Shown here piece after piece: positions 21,140-28,053 of a DNA stretch of 28,607 nucleotides (positions are counted from its first letter, which is position 1; each line of letters begins with the position of its first letter). This DNA comes from a virus. The stretch covers positions 1 to 28,607 of the IMG/VR virus record IMGVR_UViG_3300043419_001861. One strand, written 5' to 3'. Both the position numbers and the translations under genes were made by a program. The notes below the pieces were generated by a model, which had not been told where the DNA came from, searched no databases, and was given only the letters and a program-made list of their open reading frames with translations.

Positions 21140-21976
21140 TTATTTTAATAGATTATAATATTCTTTAAAATGTTTGATTCTATCAGCTAAACCAATTGTA
21201 CCGCCATTAACTCTTTTCGTAACAGCTGTTACAGTTGCATCATCAGCGCCTTTATCACATATAGACCAAAGCTTGTTTGAATCAAAGAAAAACGCTGCGG
21301 ACATTAGGGGGTATTTTGTTGCAACAAGATCTGGATTATCAACAACACTTTCTTCAACCATTTTGTCGAATGCTGTATAGTTTGACTTACCAGTTAATTG
21401 AATATAACCACGCCCTCTAAATTTGAAACCTTCACCAGAACCTTCGTCACCATTACCCATGCGAGATGAATAAACGCGGTTAGCAATTTTTTCTGGCTGA
21501 CGAGCATAAGATTCGTTCAAATTACCAGGGAAATATTTAGGGAATATTTTTTTAAGACCATCAGCACTGTAATTTAAGTTTTCACTAACAGCTTTAAAAC
21601 CACCAGATTCGTGGCCACACTGTGCCAAGAAATGTGCTAATCTTAATACGTTTGTAATGTTGAATTTAGCTGCTGTGTCAGGGATCTGAGCAATAACCGC
21701 ATCAGGGATATGACCTTTTAACGCTTCTAATTTAAAACTAGATGGTGGGATAACTACTGGAGCAGCAGCTGGTTTAGCTGGGGCAGCACCCTCATTTAAA
21801 CCCATTTTCGCCCAAGTTGTTGGACCAACGATACCGTCAGCTGTTAAACCATTAGCGGCCTGCCATTCTTTAACTAATTTTTCTGTACCTGGGCCGAAAG
21901 AACCATCAGCAGTCGTACCCAACTTTGCTTGGAGTTTTTTTACGTCATCTCCTTTTGAACCTACTTTTAATAACAT
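21140..21976 (-). CDS. Endolysin: peptidoglycan-binding domain plus GH19 lysozyme/chitinase domain
   Basis: A 278-residue muramidase/chitinase-type endolysin. Residues 1-60 are a PG_binding_1 domain (GDDVKKLQAKLGTTADGSFG; DGIVGPTTWAKMGL). An Ala/Pro linker follows (about 62-78). Residues about 95-278 are GH19: HFLAQCGHESGGFKAVSENL contains the catalytic Glu123, and SGEGFKFRGRGYIQLTGKSN is the second conserved GH19 block. There is no signal peptide, so a holin is needed for access. A curious MGLNE occurs at residues 58-62, identical to the end of the virion tag. It lies downstream of a 51-residue gene in a late-promoter-led block. Confidence 0.93.
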   Translation of the reverse strand: MLLKVGSKGDDVKKLQAKLGTTADGSFGPGTEKLVKEWQAANGLTADGIVGPTTWAKMGLNEGAAPAKPAAAPVVIPPSSFKLEALKGHIPDAVIAQIPDTAAKFNITNVLRLAHFLAQCGHESGGFKAVSENLNYSADGLKKIFPKYFPGNLNESYARQPEKIANRVYSSRMGNGDEGSGEGFKFRGRGYIQLTGKSNYTAFDKMVEESVVDNPDLVATKYPLMSAAFFFDSNKLWSICDKGADDATVTAVTKRVNGGTIGLADRIKHFKEYYNLLK

Positions 21977-22002
21977 GTTTTGTTTTTAATTTTTTTGATT
22001 TA

Positions 22003-22158
22003 TTATTCTTTTTCTACAGTAAATAGTTTCAAAAACTCTTTAAGTTCTAAATTTTTGATTTTAGCGAAATGTTTTGCCGCATTTAATCTTGAGCCATATA
22101 ATGACGTTCTGCCAATAGCTTCTTTTGTTTTATCGGATTTGCTGTAAAAAATGATCAT
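22003..22158 (-). CDS. Short hypothetical protein, first gene of lysis block
   Basis: A 51-residue frame, ATG at 22158, stop at 22003. It reads MIIFYSKSDKTKEAIGRTSL, continues with YGSRLNAAKHFAKIKNLELK and ends EFLKLFTVEKE; basic and mostly helical, probably cytoplasmic or virion-bound. An exact ATATTTAT ends 15 bases before the ATG, and the endolysin starts 26 bases after the stop, so it seems a real leading gene. Function unknown. Confidence 0.65.
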   Translation of the reverse strand: MIIFYSKSDKTKEAIGRTSLYGSRLNAAKHFAKIKNLELKEFLKLFTVEKE

Positions 22159-22173
22159 AACCTAGTTTTAATA

Positions 22174-22181
22174 ATAAATAT
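22174..22181 (-). promoter_or_regulatory. Candidate late-promoter motif ATATTTAT for the lysis block
   Basis: An exact minus-strand ATATTTAT followed by TATTAAAAC, 15 bases upstream of ATG 22158. It is divergent with the plus-strand copy at 22214. Confidence 0.5.
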
Positions 22182-22213
22182 TATGATTATAAGATAATTT
22201 TTGTGAATATCAA

Positions 22214-22222
22214 GATATTTAT
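22214..22222 (+). promoter_or_regulatory. Candidate late-promoter motif GATATTTAT
   Basis: GATATTTATTTAAAAAC lies upstream of ATG 22236; the motif ends 13 bases before the start. Same nonamer as at 1444, 25221 and 26335. Confidence 0.5.
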
Positions 22223-22235
22223 TTAAAAACATATC

Positions 22236-22871
22236 ATGAGCATGAAAGAAGATTTAACACCAGAAGTTGACAATGTCATCATAGGAAAAATTGGTGAGTT
22301 AAAAAAAATACAAGCCCAGTTAGATGAGGCGTTAAAACTCTATAAAGATTCAATAGCTGATCTGGAAGCGGCTAAAGCCAGCTTAGTACCAGAAGTAATG
22401 GAAGCTTTTGTTGGCCAAAAAGATGGGGCTGAAAAATTAAAGCGTGAATTAGATGGTATGGTGGTTGAAATCGTTCAGGAATCTGAGAGATTATCAACAT
22501 CATATAAAGACGCTTTTGAAACAGCGTTAACTAAAGTTAACGAAAACACAAAAAAAGTTTTACAACAAATTTTAGAAAGTTCTAAAGTAGCATCTAAAGT
22601 TAAAGGTCAATTAAAGATTGACGGTACAAAGGTTTACGAAGGTGCTATGATGGATTGGTTGGGTTCTGTAAAGGATTGGTTAACCAGAGCTTTTAATAAA
22701 GTTAATGTTTTTTCAGGTAGAGCCGAAGAAGGTTTAGACGAAATCAGTGCCATGATTAAAAATTATGACGATGAGCAAGAAAATATGTACGCTAGCAAGA
22801 ACATGGATGATGTTGAGTCTGGGGCCATTTACGAGTCTATCGATAGAATGAAAAGAATAATAAATTTCTAA
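22236..22871 (+). CDS. Coiled-coil hypothetical virion or scaffold-like protein
   Basis: A 211-residue, almost fully helical protein. Residues about 10-60 (GELKKIQAQLDEALKLYKDS, then ADLEAAKASL) and 70-125 have coiled-coil character. The last residues, YESIDRMKRIINF, resemble the RI-x-x-(I/M) part of the LNE tag but are at the C-terminus. A late-type motif precedes the gene and a small basic gene follows after 12 bases. This profile suits a prohead core or scaffold protein, which in T4-like phages are helical and acidic, but no homology is claimed. Confidence 0.8.
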   Translation: MSMKEDLTPEVDNVIIGKIGELKKIQAQLDEALKLYKDSIADLEAAKASLVPEVMEAFVGQKDGAEKLKRELDGMVVEIVQESERLSTSYKDAFETALTKVNENTKKVLQQILESSKVASKVKGQLKIDGTKVYEGAMMDWLGSVKDWLTRAFNKVNVFSGRAEEGLDEISAMIKNYDDEQENMYASKNMDDVESGAIYESIDRMKRIINF

Positions 22872-22883
22872 TAATTAATTACA

Positions 22884-23036
22884 ATGGCGGCACCAAAAAA
22901 AGGGGGTTCATCTAACGTTAAGGTTTTTAAAAGTAATCCTAAGAAAAGTAGAAAAGGAATACACAAAAAATCTAAAGCTAGTAAACACAAAGGAAGTAAA
23001 AACTACAAGAAGGCTTACAGAGGCCAAGGTAGGTAA
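22884..23036 (+). CDS. 50-residue very basic protein, possible DNA-binding virion protein
   Basis: ATG at 22884, stop at 23034-23036. The 50-residue product begins MAAPKKGGSSNVKVFK, has the central KSRKGIHKKSKASK and ends KHKGSKNYKKAYRGQGR. It has roughly 20 Lys/Arg and no acidic residues, so it should bind nucleic acid in a non-specific, protamine-like way. I recall short proteins ending in KSYRGQGR-type sequences in other Bacteroidota phages, though without certainty. It lies 12 bases after the coiled-coil gene and upstream of a bidirectional terminator. It could help condense packaged DNA. Confidence 0.75.
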   Translation: MAAPKKGGSSNVKVFKSNPKKSRKGIHKKSKASKHKGSKNYKKAYRGQGR

Positions 23037-23174
23037 GATAACCGTAGAGGGTAGGTAAAGAAGTAACTTTAGAAGTAATTTTAACCTGGTAGGGATCTAA
23101 CTATGAATAAATCGTGGATTTTCCCAAACCAATACGTATAGAAGCGTAAAGTCGTCATTCAATAACCTCTATAA

Positions 23175-23199
23175 AAAAACCACCCATTGGGTGGTTTTT
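23175..23199. terminator. Bidirectional rho-independent terminator
   Basis: AAAAACCACCC and GGGTGGTTTTT form a perfect 11-bp stem around ATT, with A and T tracts on both sides. It separates 22236-23036 (+) from the convergent helicase gene (-). The 138 bases before it (23037-23174) hold no convincing gene; GGTAGGTAA occurs twice there. Confidence 0.92.
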
Positions 23200-23203
23200 C
23201 TTT

Positions 23204-24604
23204 TTATATCTCGTCAAATATCATAAAATATAATTCCTCTTTTGGGCGAGTAACGGCCACGTAGTGTATATTACGGCCTTCTTCATCGATATCACCATCA
23301 TCTGTGACAAATGAATATTCTGATAGATCGTGCGTCATACTACCATACTTAATTAACATCTCTGGGTCAGATGAGTTAACGACAACACACCTAGGGAACT
23401 CTCTACCCTTACTTTTATGTATCGAGGTGATGAACACATCGGATTCGGAGTTATCTTCAATAAAATCAATAAAATCCTGATTGTTGATGAAGTATGGTAA
23501 CACCTCATTTAATTTCTTCTTAAGTGAGTCGGTTATGTTAGATTTTTTAACATTCTCCAAATCGGTTTTGGTTATGTAGTTAAAATACTTCATAGGTATC
23601 CTCTTCTTCAAGGCCTGTCTTTCAAGCTCTTTAATAACATTATTTGTTCTAACCAAAATGGTAAGCGGCTTACCATCCACCATCATTTCAAATAAACGTT
23701 TTTTGGATATGTATTTTTCATCAACAAAACCATCGTGTTCTGATTCTGGGATAGCTCTTAGTGAACTAAATTTATTCGCGTTCTCAACAATACTTCTGTG
23801 TGATCTAAAGTTTTTTGTTAACGTTAATTCAACAACGGTTTTCTTTTGTTTAAGTAGCGACTCAATTTTTTCACAGTTAGCACCAGAGAACCCGTAGATG
23901 GATTGATTCTTATCGCCAATTAAGTAATATTGTTTCGCATTAATTGATGATAATATCTTCATCTGTAGGGTTGATGTGTCCTGATACTCATCAATAAAGA
24001 TGTAGTCATACATACCGTTAAAGAAATCACGATGTTTTGGATCTTTGGATAGTTTCTCGGTATCAATCAACATATCCGAAAAATCACGGCTATTAGTCTC
24101 TTTTAAGAAGGCCACGTAATGATCGTAATAATTTGGTTTGGGCGCTTTAACACCATCGTAAAATTGTAACTTATATGCGGAGAAAGATGAGGAGATGCTC
24201 GTCCCCTCTTCATAGAATTTTTCAATTGTTTTATAATACTCTTCTCTAATCTTTCTTGGGTCCTTGAAAGATGGTTTTTTCTTATCACGATACCAGTTAA
24301 TGAAATCATAAAAGGTTACAATTGGTTTGAACTTACCCAATTTACCCAACACGCTACTCGTAAAACTATGTATTGTTGTTATCTTCACCTCACTATCAAT
24401 ACGATTACGCAATTCATTAACCGCATCATTAGTGAATGAGAAAAATATTATTCTACTTGGGTCGACACCGATTTCTAGTAAATGGTTCAATCTACCCACT
24501 GTGGAGTGTGTTTTACCACTACCAGCTGTTGCTGACAATATTATGGACTCTGGTCCACTAAACTCAATAAAATCAAGTTGTTCCTTAGTATATCCTTTTT
24601 TCAT
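23204..24604 (-). CDS. UvrD/Rep-like superfamily 1 DNA helicase
   Basis: A 466-residue SF1A helicase, shorter than UvrD (about 720). Motifs in order: Q-like start YTKEQLDFIEF, Walker A SATAGSGKTHS (residues about 24-34), Ia IIFFSFTNDAVNELRNRI, Walker B FIFIDEYQDTS (about 205), III YYLIGDKNQSIYGFSGAN, IV LTLTKNFRSHRSIVENAN, V VFITSIHKSKGREFPRCVVV and VI IHYVAVTRPKEELYFMIF. All catalytic motifs are intact, so it should unwind DNA with 3'-5' polarity in replication or recombination-linked repair. A host-type promoter ends four bases before its ATG, predicting a leaderless early mRNA. It is divergent from the 24663 gene. Confidence 0.93.
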   Translation of the reverse strand: MKKGYTKEQLDFIEFSGPESIILSATAGSGKTHSTVGRLNHLLEIGVDPSRIIFFSFTNDAVNELRNRIDSEVKITTIHSFTSSVLGKLGKFKPIVTFYDFINWYRDKKKPSFKDPRKIREEYYKTIEKFYEEGTSISSSFSAYKLQFYDGVKAPKPNYYDHYVAFLKETNSRDFSDMLIDTEKLSKDPKHRDFFNGMYDYIFIDEYQDTSTLQMKILSSINAKQYYLIGDKNQSIYGFSGANCEKIESLLKQKKTVVELTLTKNFRSHRSIVENANKFSSLRAIPESEHDGFVDEKYISKKRLFEMMVDGKPLTILVRTNNVIKELERQALKKRIPMKYFNYITKTDLENVKKSNITDSLKKKLNEVLPYFINNQDFIDFIEDNSESDVFITSIHKSKGREFPRCVVVNSSDPEMLIKYGSMTHDLSEYSFVTDDGDIDEEGRNIHYVAVTRPKEELYFMIFDEI

Positions 24605-24608
24605 GTTA

Positions 24609-24640
24609 CAAAACTAATAAATTATTTGTTCGTAAACAAA
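24609..24640 (-). promoter_or_regulatory. Host-type promoter (TTTG-20-TAGTTTTG) for the helicase, leaderless
   Basis: Minus-strand -33 TTTG (24640-24637), 20-base spacer and -7 TAGTTTTG (24616-24609) match the Bacteroidota consensus TTTG/TAnnTTTG exactly. Only four bases separate the -7 box from the ATG, so the transcript should start at or next to the initiation codon. Confidence 0.75.
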
Positions 24641-24656
24641 TTTTTTTCTAATTTTG
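24625..24656 (+). promoter_or_regulatory. Host-type promoter (TTTG-20-TAATTTTG) for the 24663 gene, leaderless
   Basis: -33 TTTG (24625-24628), 20-base spacer and -7 TAATTTTG (24649-24656) match the Bacteroidota consensus exactly, six bases before ATG 24663. The two opposing -33 boxes form a perfect palindrome, ATTTGTT-CGTA-AACAAAT (24624-24641), which might also be an operator. Confidence 0.75.
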
Positions 24657-24662
24657 TACCAT

Positions 24663-25217
24663 ATGGGTATTTTAACATTTAAAGATGCTTTTGATAAGCA
24701 CAGAAAAAAATTCAGTGTTATTCGACTGAATGATAAAGAGATTCACAATTGTGTTCATTACATAAGGTCTGTTGTAAAACAACAATGCAACACCGCAAAA
24801 TTAACACAAAATAATCAGAAATATAAAGATATGTTTCTGGAGTTATGTGCTATAACCGCTATATCAAATAGGGTTGATTACCCTTTTATTAATTATAAAG
24901 ACACAAAAACATCACCTATTGACCAATTTAGGGGTGTTGTTGGTAAATGGTTTGATGTCATTATTTTTAATTATAACGAGTTCCCAATTTTTTATCACCC
25001 AATGCATAAAAAAGCAATATTCGTTTGTAAATTAAGTGATACAGAGTTTGTTATATGCGGTTTCGGTACTAGGTATGTAATAAACAGCTTCCATTCAAAA
25101 TCTTTAATCCAGAACCATGTTATAAGAGAACAATCGACTATGAGCGCCTTTTATGGTTTTGAGCATCTTAGAGGTGTACCAAATAATATTTACGATTTTA
25201 AGAACTTAACTCAATAA
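24663..25217 (+). CDS. Hypothetical early protein
   Basis: A 184-residue protein from ATG 24663; an in-frame TTG at 24654 is rejected because it lies inside the -7 promoter box. No signal peptide or membrane helix. It has a helical, basic N-terminal half (FDKHRKKFSVIRLNDKEIHN) and a more hydrophobic beta-containing C-terminal half (FDVIIFNYNEFPIFYHPMHK; AIFVCKLSDTEFVICGFGTR). No motif is recognised. The strong host-type promoter and divergence from the helicase gene point to early expression and perhaps a host-takeover or DNA-metabolism role; this is inference. Confidence 0.78.
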   Translation: MGILTFKDAFDKHRKKFSVIRLNDKEIHNCVHYIRSVVKQQCNTAKLTQNNQKYKDMFLELCAITAISNRVDYPFINYKDTKTSPIDQFRGVVGKWFDVIIFNYNEFPIFYHPMHKKAIFVCKLSDTEFVICGFGTRYVINSFHSKSLIQNHVIREQSTMSAFYGFEHLRGVPNNIYDFKNLTQ

Positions 25218-25220
25218 TTC

Positions 25221-25229
25221 GATATTTAT
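25221..25229 (+). promoter_or_regulatory. Candidate late-promoter motif GATATTTAT
   Basis: GATATTTATAATAAAAC ends 14 bases before ATG 25244, four bases after the stop of the upstream early gene. It would give the downstream gene separate late expression. Confidence 0.5.
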
Positions 25230-25243
25230 AATAAAACAAAATT

Positions 25244-25939
25244 ATGGGTAAGAAAGTTTATAAAATGACTGAAGATCAGGTTGCTTCTGTTTTGAATAAA
25301 AAGAAAGAGGGTGCTATCGCTGATATGCCAGCGCCAGGTTTAAAACTAAGCAATGAGGGGTCAAATAAAAAAACAAAATATAAAATCACTGAGGATCAAC
25401 TAAAAAGAATCTTTAATGAGCTAGGTCAAAAGGCTATTGATGAGATGGATAACTATAATTATCCAATGGGTTCAGATACACCTGATGCACCATGGAATCA
25501 GAATGATGATAATGTTAAACAAGGTGAATCTGTTGCTGGTGACTATGTTGGTGTCTTTACCGCTCAAGGCGAATTCTTATTAAAGAATAAGCAAACTAAT
25601 GAGTTGCTTTATAGTTTAACTGATGTCTGGTATGATATATATGCTGAATTAGAAGACTATTTAGATGTTCCACAAGAAGAAGAAGAGGACGAAGATGGTA
25701 GGTATATGACAGCAGCTAGCGACTGGAAAGATCATATCACAAATGATGAGTTGTTAGAAGCTTTGGCTAGTTACATTAATGACAAAGCTAAAAGAAACCA
25801 GGATTTAAAAATCACCGATACTATTGAGTCATGGGATAATGCTGAACATGAGTTTTTATTAGTTAAGCCAGAAACTATCGAAGCGATAGGGTCAAAACCA
25901 GTTGTTGAAAAAGCAAAAGCTCTGCTTGGTTTAAATTAA
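25244..25939 (+). CDS. Acidic protein with duplicated tag-like helix at the N-terminus
   Basis: A 231-residue acidic protein. Two similar helices occur near the N-terminus: YKMTEDQVASVLNKKKEGAI (about residues 6-25) and YKITEDQLKRIFNELGQKAI (about 46-65). They share Y-K-x-T-E-D-Q and resemble the LNE tag (TEE-L-x-RI), but without the MMGL-x-E end. A Pro/Asn-rich link follows, then a mixed alpha/beta domain (about 100-231) with a strongly acidic patch (PQEEEEDEDGRYM). A late-type motif is upstream. Probably virion-associated; no function assigned. Confidence 0.78.
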   Translation: MGKKVYKMTEDQVASVLNKKKEGAIADMPAPGLKLSNEGSNKKTKYKITEDQLKRIFNELGQKAIDEMDNYNYPMGSDTPDAPWNQNDDNVKQGESVAGDYVGVFTAQGEFLLKNKQTNELLYSLTDVWYDIYAELEDYLDVPQEEEEDEDGRYMTAASDWKDHITNDELLEALASYINDKAKRNQDLKITDTIESWDNAEHEFLLVKPETIEAIGSKPVVEKAKALLGLN

Positions 25940-26280
25940 AATATTTTTTTATATTCATGGGGTACCTCAACATAGATATGGGTGTACCCCATTTTTTTTG
26001 CGGCAATTATTCTATGTCTACCATCAATAACACCTATTTTATTACCTTCAAGACCCAACAAAACTGGTTCAAAATAACTCTTTCTATGTTGATTTCTTTT
26101 AATAAAGCTAACAGCATCTTTAATTCTTTTAACACTGACATCGTTTTTAGTGTCAGGGTTAACGAAATACTCTGGCGAATCTTTTTTTAAACGAGTTATC
26201 AATGAATCAACCCCAACTAACACTAATTGGTTATTATCCGAATCAACTAAAACGTATTGGTCCTCTTGTAAGTATTTCAT
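25936..26280 (-). CDS. ParB/Srx-like domain protein
   Basis: From ATG 26280 this is 114 residues; the longer frame to 26631 is a shadow over the divergent gene. The segment EGNKIGVIDGRHRIIAAKKM followed by GYTHIYVEV (about residues 80-108) is the ParB/sulfiredoxin-like signature (V-x-D-G-x-H-R), which binds CTP or nucleotides and sometimes acts as a nuclease. No helix-turn-helix DNA-binding region is visible, so it is a lone ParB-like domain. A host-type promoter lies four bases upstream, predicting a leaderless early mRNA. Its 3' end overlaps the convergent 25244 gene by four bases. Confidence 0.78.
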   Translation of the reverse strand: MKYLQEDQYVLVDSDNNQLVLVGVDSLITRLKKDSPEYFVNPDTKNDVSVKRIKDAVSFIKRNQHRKSYFEPVLLGLEGNKIGVIDGRHRIIAAKKMGYTHIYVEVPHEYKKIF

Positions 26281-26284
26281 AGGG

Positions 26285-26316
26285 CAAATATATAAAATTA
26301 GTTTACTAAAACCAAA
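26285..26316 (-). promoter_or_regulatory. Host-type promoter (TTTG-20-TATATTTG) for the ParB-like gene, leaderless
   Basis: Minus-strand TTTG (26316-26313), 20-base spacer and TATATTTG (26292-26285) match the Bacteroidota consensus exactly. The -7 box ends four bases before ATG 26280. Confidence 0.72.
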
Positions 26317-26334
26317 ATTTTTACTAGATTTAAT

Positions 26335-26343
26335 GATATTTAT
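26335..26343 (+). promoter_or_regulatory. Candidate late-promoter motif GATATTTAT
   Basis: GATATTTATTATTAAAAG ends 16 bases before ATG 26360. It is divergent from the host-type promoter of the ParB-like gene, so early and late promoters sit back to back. Confidence 0.5.
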
Positions 26344-26359
26344 TATTAAAAGAAATGTT

Positions 26360-27412
26360 ATGATTGTTACTAAAAAAGATATTATGGAAACCATGGGAGA
26401 AAAAAGTTCTTCCAAGGATAGTTCAGGGACAAGTGGTGTTGATAGTACTTCTGGTTCGTCATTACCAAGACGTTTAATTAACAAGGGTTTTGACTGGCTT
26501 AACAGTAAAATCAAAAAAGTTGGGGATGCTATTGCGTCAAGAAACGAAAATTTAACCATCGAGGTTATTGATGAATTGTTTAGTATACATGAGGAATGTG
26601 AGAACCCTAGTTTTTTTATATCAAAAGACATAAAAAATTTTGGTGAGCCTATGATGGAAAAATCTGGTGATTGTTACCAGGTCGCCGTAAACCCAAAATA
26701 CAAAGACTTATCTTTTGTTTTTGAAACTATTAAAGAGATGTATGATAACAACGAATTCTCTGGTATGTTATCAGAATCAGAAGTTGTTTGCGAAGAATGT
26801 TTAGAAATAAACGTTGAGAAAAAATTACTAGAGAACATGGATGTTTGGATGAGTAAATACCAGATATCTGAAGATGTTATGCACCATTTAAATAACAGTG
26901 TTCCTTTGTTAGAGAATATTTACAGACCAGGTAGTCCAAAACACGCCATGGTAATTAAAGAAACCAGAGAGTTGTGGGAAAAGGGTGCTTTAAATGTTTC
27001 TGAGTTAAGTAAAAAATTATTCGAGAATACTGATTTGGGTAAATTTGATTTGTATGAAGGTGCAATGGTACCATTAGATTTACCATTTACAGTGGATATG
27101 ACAGAGGAAGAGATTCTTGCTGAGGCAAAGTACCAAGGTAAGGAAGTTGAGCTCGGAAAACCCAAAAGAGGGGGTTCTAAAAAATTCTACGTTTATGTAA
27201 GAAAACCAGGTGGTGGTGTTAAAAAGGTGTCATTTGGTGACACAACTGGTTTATCTGTTAAATTAAACAACCCAGAAGCCCGTAAATCATTTGCTAAAAG
27301 ACACGATTGTGCAAATAAAAAAGATAGAACTAAAGCGTCTTACTGGTCATGTAGATTACCTAGATACGCTAGTTTGCTTGGTTTAAAATCTAAGTTTGGT
27401 GGATACTGGTAA
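26360..27412 (+). CDS. Large virion-type protein with conserved C-terminal RHxC...YWSCR module
   Basis: From ATG 26360 this is 350 residues; the frame open from 26150 runs over the divergent promoter and ParB-like gene and is not used. The N-terminus is short and polar with a Ser/Gly-rich stretch (SSSKDSSGTSGVDSTSGSS), then helical and acidic with ELFSIHEECENP, a faint echo of the LNE tag. The last 80 residues form a basic domain: KKFYVYVRKPGGGVKKVSFG, ARKSFAKRHDCANKKDRTKA, then SYWSCRLPRYASLLGL. The two Cys, the His and the Trp look structural, possibly metal binding. I recall this C-terminal module in other large-phage proteins. Late motif upstream. Specific role unknown. Confidence 0.8.
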   Translation: MIVTKKDIMETMGEKSSSKDSSGTSGVDSTSGSSLPRRLINKGFDWLNSKIKKVGDAIASRNENLTIEVIDELFSIHEECENPSFFISKDIKNFGEPMMEKSGDCYQVAVNPKYKDLSFVFETIKEMYDNNEFSGMLSESEVVCEECLEINVEKKLLENMDVWMSKYQISEDVMHHLNNSVPLLENIYRPGSPKHAMVIKETRELWEKGALNVSELSKKLFENTDLGKFDLYEGAMVPLDLPFTVDMTEEEILAEAKYQGKEVELGKPKRGGSKKFYVYVRKPGGGVKKVSFGDTTGLSVKLNNPEARKSFAKRHDCANKKDRTKASYWSCRLPRYASLLGLKSKFGGYW

Positions 27413-27674
27413 ACCGTATATTGATATTGAAATTGGTGATAGTTATGTAATAAGGGAGTTCGGGGAGAATATCGATCCGATTGAACTTATGTGGCATAGA
27501 GATAATGAGGATAGAATTGTTGAGGTTTTAAACCCAACCGATTGGTTTTTTCAATACGATGATCAATTACCAATACCACTAAAAGAAAATGTCTCACTAA
27601 AAATAGCGAGACATGACTGGCATAGGATTATAAAAGGTACTGGTAACCTAAGGTTAAAGATAACTAAAAGTTAA
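27399..27674 (+). CDS. Hypothetical small beta-rich protein
   Basis: A 91-residue protein most likely starting at GTG 27399 (TTG 27396 is an alternative; no ATG is in frame upstream). The start overlaps the end of the preceding gene by 14 bases, indicating coupling. It contains YIDIEIGDSYVIREFGENID, PIELMWHRDNEDRIVEV, and PLKENVSLKIARHDWHRIIK with the closing GTGNLRLKI. The two WHR tripeptides in a beta context suggest a cupin-like or hydroxylase-like shape, but no fold is claimed. It converges with the 28053 gene, overlapping by 11 bases. Confidence 0.72.
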   Translation: MDTGKPYIDIEIGDSYVIREFGENIDPIELMWHRDNEDRIVEVLNPTDWFFQYDDQLPIPLKENVSLKIARHDWHRIIKGTGNLRLKITKS

Positions 27675-28053
27675 TTCTACAAGTACCGTAAACATTTTTA
27701 GAACCATCTTCTTCACCTAAATCATCTAACCACTGAAGACTAGAGTTTGGCCCACCATAGAATATAAAGTTTGAGTTATCGTCCATAAATTTTTCTTCAC
27801 CACCTTCTGGTACAATTATCTCAACACCCTGTAATTGTATAGGTTGGTCTTTTATTTCGTAATTTATTACACCACCGTAACTAAAAACGTATAAAGGTTT
27901 ATACTTAGCGAACCTTCTAAATAACTCAATATTTATTTTCCTATCACACTTTATGTCCCTGCTAAAGGTGTAGCATAACATTTCAGCTGTGGCTCTATCA
28001 ACTTTAAATTTATGTACCGATAATATCTCAGCTAAGGGGTTTTCGTAAATCAT
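27664..28053 (-). CDS. Hypothetical protein, co-transcribed with dNMP kinase
   Basis: A 129-residue protein overlapping the 3' end of the dNMP-kinase gene by 26 bases, so the two are translated from one message. It is mixed alpha/beta: VHKFKVDRATAEMLCYTFSR, LYVFSYGGVINYEIKDQPIQ, and near the end NSNFIFYGGPNSSLQWLDDL. No enzyme motif was recognised and it has no signal peptide. Its link to the kinase hints at a nucleotide-metabolism or early-infection role. It ends 11 bases inside the convergent gene. Confidence 0.75.
   Translation of the reverse strand: MIYENPLAEILSVHKFKVDRATAEMLCYTFSRDIKCDRKINIELFRRFAKYKPLYVFSYGGVINYEIKDQPIQLQGVEIIVPEGGEEKFMDDNSNFIFYGGPNSSLQWLDDLGEEDGSKNVYGTCRINF

Noticed and set aside
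26281-26631. Longer N-terminal extension of the ParB-like protein, and upstream extension of the 26360 gene from 26150
   Set aside because: The extensions overlap each other and the back-to-back promoters; both internal ATGs have well-placed promoter motifs.
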